Shown here piece after piece: positions 14,360-20,614 of a DNA stretch of 34,997 bases. Position numbers and translations under genes: made by a program. Under the pieces are notes generated by a model that worked only from the letters and a program-made list of their open reading frames with translations, was not told where the DNA came from and ran no database searches. This stretch comes from a virus. Every line of letters begins with the position of its first letter. The first letter of the stretch is position 1. The stretch spans positions 1-34,997 of the IMG/VR virus record IMGVR_UViG_3300005253_000032. One strand, 5' to 3'.

Positions 14360-14716
14360 ATGAAAGAAAGAGAAAGGATATTAAAAAGAGAACAAAGAAT
14401 AAGATATAGAAAGAAATATCCAGAAAAAGTAAAAGAAGAAAGGAGAAAGTATTTAGATAGGAAATTACAGAAAAGAATTAAAGAAGAACCTAGCTATTTA
14501 TATAAGCTTAAAGGAAAATTATTAAGTGACTTTGATAGATTAACAAGATTGACATTTAAAGATAAACTAGAGATGAAATGTAAAAACTGTGGTTCTCTTA
14601 AAGATTTACATATACATCACAAGCAATACAAATATCCAATAGTAGAAGAAGATTTAGTGGTATTATGCAGGCCCTGCCACATTTTAGAACATCAAAGGGT
14701 ACACCCCAAATTTTAG
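14360..14716 (+). CDS. HNH endonuclease-like protein, 118 aa
   Basis: A basic coiled N-terminus (MKERERILKREQRIRYRKKY) of about 75 residues leads into a zinc-bound HNH core: CKNCG, LHIHHKQYKYP, EEDLVVLCRPCHILEH. The two CxxC pairs bind structural zinc; the HIHH and the final CHxxxxH supply metal and catalytic histidines. Members act as homing endonucleases, restriction nucleases or terminase partners. GGAG at 14352-14355 supports ATG 14360; an upstream TTG is less likely. No intron or split gene is seen, so a free-standing homing or defence role is possible. Confidence 0.8.
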   Translation: MKERERILKREQRIRYRKKYPEKVKEERRKYLDRKLQKRIKEEPSYLYKLKGKLLSDFDRLTRLTFKDKLEMKCKNCGSLKDLHIHHKQYKYPIVEEDLVVLCRPCHILEHQRVHPKF

Positions 14717-14743
14717 AGAGTGTCCCCAATTTCCTATGGAACA

Positions 14744-15628
14744 ATGAAAAAAGAAAAAGAAGCATACAATAAAACAGTAAAAGACTATATAGATAAGCTA
14801 AGTACACCTATATTTGAGAAAGTTCTACAGGAAGATTTATCTAATAGTATGACTACTACCAAAAAGACCTTTTGTTACTTCTGGAGGCCCAACAACTTTA
14901 GACGACAAATTCCAGTAAAAGAGAAAACCAATAGTACTTCCACACGAATTAAAGGTACTATCTCTAAACTTCCTATGGAACTTAATATAAACGATCACAC
15001 CAAATTAATATCAATAAAGAACTTTAAGCCAAATATAACGATTCAATACGGCCGGACAACCCTGACAGCCATTTATTCTCAATCAATAATAGCCGGGGAA
15101 AAGGAAATATTCCGGATAGAAAGAAACTCAATAAACGAGATAAACGCCAGAATTGATGAAATTAAGCAAAATATCCAAAAAAAGGTAGATAGTGCCTTAA
15201 AAGAGTTTTCTCACCAATTTGACCTATCTATACCGTTTAAGAAGCCTGTATGGAGTAGATATGAAGATTTCCTTAAAGGAGAGGAATTTATTGATAAAAT
15301 ACCCAGGGAGTGTATAATCCATGATACTTTCTTCAAAAAGGTATATGGGAAAGGAATAGAGTTCAAAAAGGCCGGTACGGAAGAACCAACCGTTCATTTA
15401 AAGAATTACATCAAAAACAGGGCCATTGAAGATATTGCTCCGGAGATAGCAGCTTCTCTAAATCAACTATCTTTAAGATTTAATACCATTGGAGATAGAA
15501 TAATTGATATGATGAATAATAGATTAAAAGTAGATACTGAATTGCTCATCAATATAAGAACTCACAATAAGGTATTCAAGAAGTTAGATAATCTGTTAAG
15601 TCAAAAAGATTTAAGAAAATGGCTATAA
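14744..15628 (+). CDS. Hypothetical protein, 294 aa
   Basis: No family is recognised. The product starts MKKEKEAYNKTVKDYIDKLS. It has a beta-rich middle (ITIQYGRTTLTAIYSQS) and a helical C-terminal half with coiled-coil character (INEINARIDEIKQNIQKKVD; IAASLNQLSLRFNTIGDRI; TELLINIRTHNKVFKKLDNL). GTG 14720 would add 8 residues; neither start has a strong ribosome site. It is the largest unassigned gene of the array. No HUH, polymerase or helicase motif is visible, so a replication role is unsupported. Confidence 0.75.
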   Translation: MKKEKEAYNKTVKDYIDKLSTPIFEKVLQEDLSNSMTTTKKTFCYFWRPNNFRRQIPVKEKTNSTSTRIKGTISKLPMELNINDHTKLISIKNFKPNITIQYGRTTLTAIYSQSIIAGEKEIFRIERNSINEINARIDEIKQNIQKKVDSALKEFSHQFDLSIPFKKPVWSRYEDFLKGEEFIDKIPRECIIHDTFFKKVYGKGIEFKKAGTEEPTVHLKNYIKNRAIEDIAPEIAASLNQLSLRFNTIGDRIIDMMNNRLKVDTELLINIRTHNKVFKKLDNLLSQKDLRKWL

Positions 15629-15630
15629 AA

Positions 15631-15681
15631 GAAGGCATAGGAGCAAGTTCGCACCAACGAATGATTACTCCATCTTCCTTC
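15631..15681 (+). terminator. Possible hairpin after the 294-aa gene
   Basis: GAAGG (15631-15635) pairs with CCTTC (15677-15681), AT with AT, and GGAG (15640-15643) with CTCC (15668-15671), around a 24-nt loop containing GTTCG. It starts 3 nt after the stop. It has no T tract, so it may be a structured RNA rather than a terminator. Confidence 0.3.
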
Positions 15682-15697
15682 CAATAGTAGAATATAT

Positions 15698-15967
15698 ATG
15701 TTAGAGTATATAAATGTATTGATTAAAATGCCACTAAAAGAAATCCATTACAAAAGATTCATTGAAGTAGTCAAAAACGGATACGATAAAATATGGACAA
15801 TAGACGAATTATTGAAAAGAATAAATCGTTTACTGCTTTCAAATATAGTAATGACTGAACGTAGTTTAAGCAATTTAATAATCACTCAGCAGCAATTTAA
15901 AGTATTCAGGTGTAAATCTCACCAAAAGATTTATTACGAATTTAGGAGGGATTTGCCAGGAGAATAA
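15698..15967 (+). CDS. Hypothetical protein, 89 aa, possible winged-helix
   Basis: MLEYINVLIKMPLKEIHYKR, IWTIDELLKRINRLL, ERSLSNLIITQQQF, FRCKSHQKIYYEFR. The helix-helix-helix-strand pattern with a basic strand near the end would suit a winged HTH, but this is only a secondary-structure guess. AT-rich sequence precedes it, and no Shine-Dalgarno site is seen before ATG 15698 or the internal ATG 15728, so it may be leaderless. Confidence 0.55.
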   Translation: MLEYINVLIKMPLKEIHYKRFIEVVKNGYDKIWTIDELLKRINRLLLSNIVMTERSLSNLIITQQQFKVFRCKSHQKIYYEFRRDLPGE

Positions 15968-16010
15968 CACCTTCCCAAAGTAAATCTGCCTAAAGGCAGG
16001 GGTTTTCAAA
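15964..16010 (+). repeat. L-type end d (variant)
   Basis: AACACCTTCCCAAAGTAAAT, then hairpin CTGCC-TAAA-GGCAG, then GGGTTTTC. It differs at one base from 16546-16592 over its length. It is a second kind of left end that pairs with R module d. Confidence 0.75.
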
Positions 16011-16015
16011 AGAAA

Positions 16016-16177
16016 ATGTGTAAACACAAATTATATGTTATTAAGAATGTAAGTAATTCAGAAATACCATTTAAAATAGGTTGTAGGTTATGTCTTGCAA
16101 TTTGGAAGAAATGTATAGGTAATCCAAATTATCTTAGACAGAAAAAGGAGGTGAGTTCTCATTCCTCCAAGCACTAA
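16016..16177 (+). CDS. Small cargo protein of element d, 53 aa, Cys-rich
   Basis: MCKHKLYVIKNVSNSEIPFK, IGCRLCLAIWKKC. Cys2, His4, Cys26 and Cys29 could bind zinc. The end EVSSHSSKH is encoded by R module d, and the stop is in its loop. The ribosome site is not obvious. No family is recognised. Confidence 0.55.
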   Translation: MCKHKLYVIKNVSNSEIPFKIGCRLCLAIWKKCIGNPNYLRQKKEVSSHSSKH

Positions 16178-16210
16178 AGTATGTGGTATCCTGAGAACAT
16201 TATTATAAAA
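16148..16210 (+). promoter_or_regulatory. R module d before ATG 16211
   Basis: GAGGTGA at 16148-16154, outer stem GTTCTCA/TGAGAAC (16155-16161 / 16192-16198), inner hairpin with TAAA loop and three imperfect pairs. The ATG found at this place in copy e is ATA here (16205-16207); the next in-frame ATG is 16211. Confidence 0.7.
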
Positions 16211-16369
16211 ATGGGAATACTAACTGAAAAAGAATTTAAGAAAATATGTAAAATTAAACCATCCTGTTATTGCCCACCAATACATATAGCCTTTTCAGGA
16301 TATGCTGAAACTCCAGAATATTTGAGAAGATTTATTGCTTATATAAATCACAATAAGAAAAAGGATTAG
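16211..16369 (+). CDS. Hypothetical protein, 52 aa, ending NHNKKKD
   Basis: MGILTEKEFKKICKIKPSCY, CPPIHIAFSGYAETPEYLRR. It has a Cys pair (CYC) and one short helix at each end. Its C-terminus comes from junction 7. It may use the Shine-Dalgarno site on the far side of the R-module hairpin. Function unknown. Confidence 0.5.
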   Translation: MGILTEKEFKKICKIKPSCYCPPIHIAFSGYAETPEYLRRFIAYINHNKKKD

Positions 16370-16381
16370 GAGGTTAAGAAG
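16347..16381 (+). repeat. Junction sequence 7
   Basis: AATCACAATAAGAAAAAGGA then TTAGGAGGTTAAGAAG before ATG 16382. It has two extra A residues compared with junction 1, keeping the upstream frame (HNKKKD-stop). Confidence 0.85.
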
Positions 16382-16543
16382 ATGGATAAACCAAATATAA
16401 ATCATATCACTTGGATAATAGCTTTTATTTTAGGAATGGTATTGGTACTTTTAAAAGATATTGGTGGAGTAGTTTTATGTGCTGCACTTATGATAACTGC
16501 AAGAATTAATGATTTACCAAGAGAACTTAAAAATAAAGGTTAA
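16382..16543 (+). CDS. Two-helix membrane peptide, 53 aa
   Basis: MDKPNINHITWIIAFILGMV, then VLLKDIGGVVLCAALMITA and a polar end (LPRELKNKG). It probably has two short transmembrane helices. It has a strong AGGAGG from junction 7. No family is recognised. Confidence 0.6.
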   Translation: MDKPNINHITWIIAFILGMVLVLLKDIGGVVLCAALMITARINDLPRELKNKG

Positions 16544-16545
16544 GA

Positions 16546-16592
16546 TAACACCTTCCCAAAGTAAATCTGCCTGAAGGCAGGGGTTTTCAAAG
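16546..16592 (+). repeat. L-type end e (variant)
   Basis: Near copy of 15964-16010 with CTGAAGG in place of CTAAAGG in the loop. It begins directly after the stop of the preceding gene and ends at ATG 16594. Confidence 0.75.
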
Positions 16593-16593
16593 A

Positions 16594-16824
16594 ATGGAAA
16601 AAAACAAAATATATTCAAAAAAAGACATAAAGTTAGTTATTAGTTTGTTAGTTGTTATTTTAGGAATTGTTGGTGGGATGTCTTTAATCTTTAAAGGATT
16701 AGTATTAGAAATTAATTTTATAACTTTCCTAATTGGTTTTATTCTATTGTTGATTGGGATGTTAGCAATAGCAGTATTTATGTCAATACTAGAAGAGGTG
16801 AGTTCTCATTCCTCCACGCACTAA
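16594..16824 (+). CDS. Cargo membrane protein of element e, 76 aa
   Basis: MEKNKIYSKKDIKLVISLLV, then two transmembrane helices (LVISLLVVILGIVGG; FLIGFILLLIGMLAIAVF) and a C-terminal LEEVSSHSSTH encoded by R module e with the stop in the loop. Its ATG follows the L-type hairpin within a few bases. Function unknown. Confidence 0.65.
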   Translation: MEKNKIYSKKDIKLVISLLVVILGIVGGMSLIFKGLVLEINFITFLIGFILLLIGMLAIAVFMSILEEVSSHSSTH

Positions 16825-16851
16825 AGTACGTGGTATCCTGAGAACATTATT
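16795..16851 (+). promoter_or_regulatory. R module e before ATG 16852 (best-formed copy)
   Basis: GAGGTGA 16795-16801; perfect outer 7-bp stem GTTCTCA (16802-16808) with TGAGAAC (16839-16845); inner hairpin CCACGCAC-TAAA-GTACGTGG (16814-16833); ATTATT; ATG 16852. With the hairpin folded, the Shine-Dalgarno site would lie about 6 nt from the ATG. Confidence 0.75.
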
Positions 16852-16950
16852 ATGAGCCTAGACCAAGAATTTATGACTTTAAAGGAAGCTGAAAAAATAG
16901 CTAAAAAGCTAACTATTGAAGAAATCTTTATTCAAGATGAGGAAGAATGA
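16852..16950 (+). CDS. Short acidic peptide, 32 aa
   Basis: MSLDQEFMTLKEAEKIAKKL, TIEEIFIQDEEE: one amphipathic helix with an acidic end. It overlaps the next gene by 4 bp (ATGA). The only Shine-Dalgarno site is that of the R module. The LKEAEKIAKKLTIEE stretch looks like a helix of a small HTH, but it is too short to assign. Confidence 0.5.
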   Translation: MSLDQEFMTLKEAEKIAKKLTIEEIFIQDEEE

Positions 16951-17042
16951 GCAAAATATGGATGATCTTAGGAGTATACCTAATAATAATATTTATAATA
17001 TTTGTAGGATATTCCATATTAAAAAGACATAAATATAAATAA
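16947..17042 (+). CDS. Single-helix membrane peptide, 31 aa
   Basis: MSKIWMILGVYLIIIFIIFV, then GYSILKRHKYK: one transmembrane helix and a basic inner tail. It is coupled to the preceding peptide by ATGA. It resembles the many one-helix peptides elsewhere in this genome. Function unknown. Confidence 0.55.
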   Translation: MSKIWMILGVYLIIIFIIFVGYSILKRHKYK

Positions 17043-17057
17043 GGGAGGTAAAACAAA

Positions 17058-17264
17058 ATGGAAACATTAGAAAAAGAAGTAGTTGCTTTATTCAAAGAAG
17101 AGCATCAGGACTGGGTGAAGCACATAAAAGAAGCAGAGGAACAGAACGAAGGAGTAGATATAAACTTAGGTGGCAACTTTGCAGAGAGATTAGAGAAACT
17201 ATTAACGGCCCTAAGAAACTTTAGGGAAAGAAACAGAAAGAAAAAAGGTATGTGGGGTAAATAA
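17058..17264 (+). CDS. Helical charged protein, 68 aa
   Basis: METLEKEVVALFKEEHQDWV, KHIKEAEEQNEG, RLEKLLTALRNFRERNRKKK: strongly helical with an acidic first half and basic end. GGGAGGT lies 9 nt upstream. It is followed at 2 bp by the next gene. It may work together with the two following genes; no family is recognised. Confidence 0.7.
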   Translation: METLEKEVVALFKEEHQDWVKHIKEAEEQNEGVDINLGGNFAERLEKLLTALRNFRERNRKKKGMWGK

Positions 17265-17266
17265 AA

Positions 17267-17569
17267 ATGGAAGAACAAGAAATAATAGAAAAATTAAATA
17301 AATTCTTTGATAAGGAAGAATTAACCCTGGAAAGCAAGTATTTCTTAACAAAGAAGATGAACGAAGAATACTGGGCAGAGATGCAAGAGGAAGAAAATGG
17401 TGATGATCTGTTAGGAGAACTAGGGGAAGAAGAGCCGGAACAGGAAGAACCAGAAGAATCGGAAGAGATTGCTGCAGAACCAAAGACACCAAAGAAAAAG
17501 AAGATAACAATAAAAAAGCCAAAAGTAACCGCAAAGAGAGAAGAACCAGAAAAAGATGGCCTCATCTAA
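17267..17569 (+). CDS. Acidic/basic low-complexity protein, 100 aa
   Basis: A helical N-terminus (MEEQEIIEKLNKFFDKEELT) leads to an acidic Glu/Pro run (GEEEPEQEEPEESEE), then a basic KTPKKKKITIKKPKVTAK tail. The bipolar charge suggests it bridges a basic partner and nucleic acid, as a scaffold might. It overlaps the next gene by 14 bp. Confidence 0.7.
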   Translation: MEEQEIIEKLNKFFDKEELTLESKYFLTKKMNEEYWAEMQEEENGDDLLGELGEEEPEQEEPEESEEIAAEPKTPKKKKITIKKPKVTAKREEPEKDGLI

Positions 17570-17810
17570 GAATAACTTAATGAAGGCATTTACAGAGACG
17601 AAAGAATCTTTACATGAAGCAGTATTTAATTCGGTTGGAAAACAATTAATAGAAGAATCTAAACTAAATCAGCAAAGCCTTAATGAACAATTGATAGAGA
17701 AAATACATGAATTTACAGAAAACGTAAGTAAAACAGCAAAAGAGCTGATAGAAACACAGTTTGAATCAAAAATAAGGGAAATAGTCAAAGAAGAAATCAA
17801 ACTGCATTAA
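17556..17810 (+). CDS. Coiled-coil protein, 84 aa
   Basis: MASSKNNLMKAFTETKESLH, then an almost continuous helix with heptad-like hydrophobics (LNQQSLNEQLIEKIHEFTEN; AKELIETQFESKIREIVKEE). It starts inside the preceding gene, so the two are coupled. Function unknown; possibly scaffold-like. Confidence 0.65.
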   Translation: MASSKNNLMKAFTETKESLHEAVFNSVGKQLIEESKLNQQSLNEQLIEKIHEFTENVSKTAKELIETQFESKIREIVKEEIKLH

Positions 17811-17822
17811 TAAGCAGAGCTG

Positions 17823-17862
17823 CTATGTGGTTTTTAAACACCTCTTTTTCCACATAGTAGTT
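17823..17862 (+). terminator. Hairpin with T tract between 17810 and 17879
   Basis: CTATGTGG (17823-17830) pairs with CCACATAG (17850-17857), 19-nt loop, then TAGTTTTT. It may partly terminate before the last gene of the array. Confidence 0.55.
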
Positions 17863-17878
17863 TTTAATGGGGGTAAGA

Positions 17879-18229
17879 ATGGGAATAATCAAAGCAATAA
17901 TAAATGATCTTAAGACAGATGTACAGTTCTTAAAGGAAATCTATAAGGGAGAATACAAGTTTCCATACACTTTAAAGGAAGTCTTAGACATAAGGCCCTT
18001 AATTAAAGATCCACAAACCTGGATATTCCTTATGATAATAATTGCAACATTGTTTACAGGAATGTTTGTTTCTGCAAAATATTACCAGGGATTAGCCAAT
18101 GAAGAGATAATAAAAGCCCAGGACTTTGTTGATTTACATTGTTCAAATATAGATGGATATGCTTCAAATATTCCACAAACAGATTTTACAGAGATAATGG
18201 AGAAAATAAACATAAATTCTAATACTTAA
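17879..18229 (+). CDS. Single-pass membrane protein, 116 aa
   Basis: The N-terminal inside domain of about 50 residues (MGIIKAIINDLKTDVQFLKE, YTLKEVLDIRPLIKDP) leads to a helix (WIFLMIIIATLFTGMFVSA). An outside domain with one Cys and a helical end follows. Proteins starting with LKEVLDIRPLIKDP-like segments before one helix look like assembly or secretion adaptors, but no family is claimed. ATG 17879 follows GGGGGT; ATG 17867 is the alternative. It is the last gene of the rightward array. Confidence 0.65.
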   Translation: MGIIKAIINDLKTDVQFLKEIYKGEYKFPYTLKEVLDIRPLIKDPQTWIFLMIIIATLFTGMFVSAKYYQGLANEEIIKAQDFVDLHCSNIDGYASNIPQTDFTEIMEKININSNT

Positions 18230-18231
18230 CG

Positions 18232-18337
18232 TGGAGGATTCAAACACGGCTAAAATCTGAAAAAGATTTTATCCTATACCAAAAGGCAAAAGGAGAACTT
18301 CGTAACTCCTTTTACCTCTTCAGGATGTTTTCAGCCC
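18232..18337 (+). ncRNA. 3' structured RNA element, copy 1
   Basis: Conserved blocks are AACACGGCTAA (18243-18253), ATCCTATACCAAAAGG (18271-18286) and CCTCTTCAGGATGTTTTC (18315-18332). Between them are helix P1 (AAAATCT/AGATTTT) and helix P2 (AAAAGGAG/CTCCTTTT) with loop ACTTCGTA. The same blocks occur on the minus strand at 20614-20706 with different stem bases that still pair. ATCCT and AGGAT can also pair. It lies in sense at the end of the rightward operon. Confidence 0.75.
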
Positions 18338-18368
18338 AAAAGAAATCTACATTCTTAATAACAATAAA

Positions 18369-18398
18369 CTTTAAATACTTGCTATATTTATAAATATA
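18369..18398 (+). promoter_or_regulatory. Promoter with 16-bp palindrome
   Basis: TATA-like TTTAAATA (18370-18377) is followed by the perfect palindrome TATATTTATAAATATA (18383-18398), close to the expected start site, then GGAGG at 18412-18416 before ATG 18426. The palindrome is a candidate operator for the RHH-like protein encoded two genes on. Confidence 0.55.
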
Positions 18399-18425
18399 CA
18401 TATAAAACTATGGAGGTTTTTAAAA

Positions 18426-18683
18426 ATGAACTTAGAAGAATTATTTAAAGTTAAAAAAGGAGAGTATATATTAGTTGGTTCTAAAAATAAAATATATACT
18501 AAGACAACACATAGACTTGATAAATGTACAACAGTAATCCATACCAGAGAAAAGATTAAAGGGTTTATTGATACTTTAAAAATAAATGATTTTATCATTA
18601 CCAATGGAAGGGTAATTATCAGAATTGATACAAGAGCAAAACAAATATTAGTAAACAAATTAATAGATAAGGAGGCAAAATAA
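18426..18683 (+). CDS. Hypothetical protein, 85 aa
   Basis: MNLEELFKVKKGEYILVGSK, HRLDKCTTVIHTREKIKGFI, DFIITNGRVIIRID. It is a beta-rich small protein with basic surface, maybe an SH3-like or OB-like barrel. It is the first gene behind a promoter with an operator-like palindrome, so an early or regulatory role is plausible. No family is recognised. Confidence 0.65.
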   Translation: MNLEELFKVKKGEYILVGSKNKIYTKTTHRLDKCTTVIHTREKIKGFIDTLKINDFIITNGRVIIRIDTRAKQILVNKLIDKEAK

Positions 18684-18684
18684 A

Positions 18685-18810
18685 ATGGTACAAATGACTT
18701 TATTTTTAGGAGAAAAGCAGGAAGCTAAAGTAAATAAGTTGAAAGAGCTATGGCATAAGAACAAACACGATACTGTGCTACAGATTATTGATGAGCATAA
18801 GGGGGAGTGA
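18685..18810 (+). CDS. Putative ribbon-helix-helix regulator, 41 aa
   Basis: MVQMTLFLGEKQEAKVNKLK, ELWHKNKHDTVLQIIDEHKG: one strand (QMTLFLG), helix A, a tight turn (KNKHD) and helix B. This is the size and order of CopG/MetJ-type ribbon-helix-helix domains. The family binds palindromic operators as dimers; palindromes lie upstream. It has a GGAGG site. The fold call is from pattern only. Confidence 0.5.
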   Translation: MVQMTLFLGEKQEAKVNKLKELWHKNKHDTVLQIIDEHKGE

Positions 18811-18812
18811 AG

Positions 18813-19916
18813 ATGAAACTAAAATTAAATGAACTGAATGCTAATCCATTCAAAAAAGAAATTAATAAAGGAAAACTAGATGAAGATACAATAAAGAAAA
18901 TACAGAGCAATATGAAAGAACTTGGATTAATGGGGGCTTTGCCTATTTTCAAAAAAGATAATAAATATTATCTTGTTGCAGGACACCACAGGGTTGAAGC
19001 ATTAAAAAGAGAATTTGGAAAGAACTATGAAATTAATGTAACACTCCATAACTATTCTGAAGAAAATATTTTAAGGGGAATGGTTGTAGAAAACCTAACA
19101 CAAAGAAATAATAAGTTTAGAGAAGAAGGAGACAATCTTTTAGTGATTAGAAAGTATTTAAAACAACAATCAGCCCATTCACCGAGTGAACAGGCTAAAC
19201 GCAAAGACGTAAAGGGAATATATGATAAAGGTTCAATCTCTGAAATTTATTCTTGGCTTAACAAAAACGGGGAAGTAATGGCAAGAGGAAAAATATGCCA
19301 AGTTCTAAATATTCTTGATAATCTTGATGTGGAACTTTTAGAAAGAGTAAAGAAAGGTAAAGCAGTATCATTGGATGAACAAGAAGAAGGAATCTTAATG
19401 ACTAAAGACGCTTTAGCTATTTCTAAAATAGAAGATAAAGAAGAGCAGAAACAAATAGCAGACTTAATTCTTAAATCGAAATTAAGCAAAACAGATGATA
19501 GGAGAGATACAATAATTGCATATAATAAAGCCCCAGAAGAAGTTAAAGAAGAAATTAAAAAAGGTAATAGAGATATAGCTGATATTGAAGAAGCAATAAT
19601 AGAACACCAAATAAAAGAATCTAATAAGGGAAAGCCAATAACTGAATTTATACCTAACTTCAAAAGTAGAGTTGATGACTTCTCTTATAATGTAACAAGA
19701 CTTGAACAACAGGTAGCATTATTTCGTAAGGTATTCTATAGTAAAGGCTTTACCCAAAGATACAATACTCTAGGTAAGAAAGAAAAACAATTCTTGGGTG
19801 GAACAGTACAAGACATACATAAAAGAATAAAGAAATGTTATAGTGAGGTAGAGTTCTTTATATCCCAGTTGGAGAAAGCTAAGGGTGAATCTAATTCTCT
19901 GGAGGTAAAAAAATGA
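18813..19916 (+). CDS. ParB/Srx-fold protein, 367 aa
   Basis: The N-terminal ParB-like nuclease domain shows LVAGHHRVEALKRE (residues 54-67; the phosphate-binding G-H-x-R) and MVVENLTQRN (90-99; the classic E-N-x-x-R). Then come a helical region with candidate HTH (ISEIYSWLNKNGEVMARGKI) and a long helical C-terminus (FSYNVTRLEQQVALFRKVF). ParB proteins bind CTP and DNA for partition. Virus members may act as regulators or nucleases. No ParA partner is seen. ATG 18813 sits 6 nt after GGGGGA and is preferred over GTG 18807. The 3' end overlaps the next ATG by 4 bp. Confidence 0.85.
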   Translation: MKLKLNELNANPFKKEINKGKLDEDTIKKIQSNMKELGLMGALPIFKKDNKYYLVAGHHRVEALKREFGKNYEINVTLHNYSEENILRGMVVENLTQRNNKFREEGDNLLVIRKYLKQQSAHSPSEQAKRKDVKGIYDKGSISEIYSWLNKNGEVMARGKICQVLNILDNLDVELLERVKKGKAVSLDEQEEGILMTKDALAISKIEDKEEQKQIADLILKSKLSKTDDRRDTIIAYNKAPEEVKEEIKKGNRDIADIEEAIIEHQIKESNKGKPITEFIPNFKSRVDDFSYNVTRLEQQVALFRKVFYSKGFTQRYNTLGKKEKQFLGGTVQDIHKRIKKCYSEVEFFISQLEKAKGESNSLEVKK

Positions 19917-20416
19917 AATTTACTAAAGAACAAAATAAATCTATAAAGATACAATTGTGGAAATATTTTCAACCAATACATAAACATTTAGGCCTTGAAA
20001 ATTCTAGTGACATAGAAGAAATTACAGAACACATTATCAAGAAATGTAGATTATCAATAAAAGAATATTATAAAAAATTAATATTTAAAGGGGCTATTTC
20101 AAGTAAAATTTTTAATATACTTATGAATGAAAAATCACCATTCTATATCAAAGGATTAGATTGTGAAGTTGTTTATAAAAAAGGTAATGGTTTACAAAAT
20201 AGAATGGGACATTATTACATTGTTAAAGATAAGGAAGATGCAAGAAGAATAAAAGAGAAGAGAGATATAGGCATAAGGGATAGACAAAAAGGTAGTTATA
20301 TGCACGATTTACATAATAAAGAATTCTTAAAACAATTAGGGCATGACAGCAATATTGATAGAAAACAATTAAGGTATGGGAATAAGAAAAATCACTCTCC
20401 GTTAAACTCGGAGTAA
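19913..20416 (+). CDS. Hypothetical protein, 167 aa, coupled to ParB-like gene
   Basis: A helical N-terminal half (LWKYFQPIHKHLGL, EEITEHIIKKCRLSIKEYYK) and a basic second half (GLQNRMGHYYIVKDKEDARR, GIRDRQKGSYMHDLHNKEFL). The end NHSPLNSE is not membrane-like. It may be a DNA-binding partner of the ParB-like protein, judging from the ATGA overlap. No known motif is claimed. Confidence 0.7.
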   Translation: MKFTKEQNKSIKIQLWKYFQPIHKHLGLENSSDIEEITEHIIKKCRLSIKEYYKKLIFKGAISSKIFNILMNEKSPFYIKGLDCEVVYKKGNGLQNRMGHYYIVKDKEDARRIKEKRDIGIRDRQKGSYMHDLHNKEFLKQLGHDSNIDRKQLRYGNKKNHSPLNSE

Positions 20417-20440
20417 GGGGAAAATATTGGAAGTGAAAGG

Positions 20441-20614
20441 ATGGGGATGTATCTAGCAGTTAGGCAGCCATTAATAAACGGCAACGTTCCAGACATAGCA
20501 GTTCTTTCTTCTGAGAAATTAATTGTAAAAGAAGTGATGAATTCTGAAAGTGATTCTCAGTTTGAATCTAAAGATTATCCAGGAGCTAAAAAGATAAAGG
20601 TTAAAGTGGGGTAG
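20441..20614 (+). CDS. Hypothetical protein, 57 aa
   Basis: MGMYLAVRQPLINGNVPDIA, VLSSEKLIVKEVM, then an acidic run and KKIKVKVG end. It is a beta-rich small protein. AAAGGATGGGG around the start gives a modest ribosome site. It is the last rightward gene before the minus-strand operon and meets the minus-strand structured RNA at its stop. Confidence 0.5.
   Translation: MGMYLAVRQPLINGNVPDIAVLSSEKLIVKEVMNSESDSQFESKDYPGAKKIKVKVG

Noticed and set aside
14744-15628. Rolling-circle replication initiator
   Set aside because: No HUH motif or catalytic Tyr context is visible, and no helicase motif is present.
15640-15681. tRNA-like arm or attP with GTTCG
   Set aside because: The bases around GTTCGCACC do not pair as a T arm, and no acceptor or anticodon arms are present. 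No tRNA gene was found anywhere by eye.
18232-18337. Known riboswitch or self-cleaving ribozyme
   Set aside because: The conserved blocks do not match hammerhead, twister, pistol, hatchet or common riboswitch cores that I know, and the element lies at 3' ends rather than in leaders.
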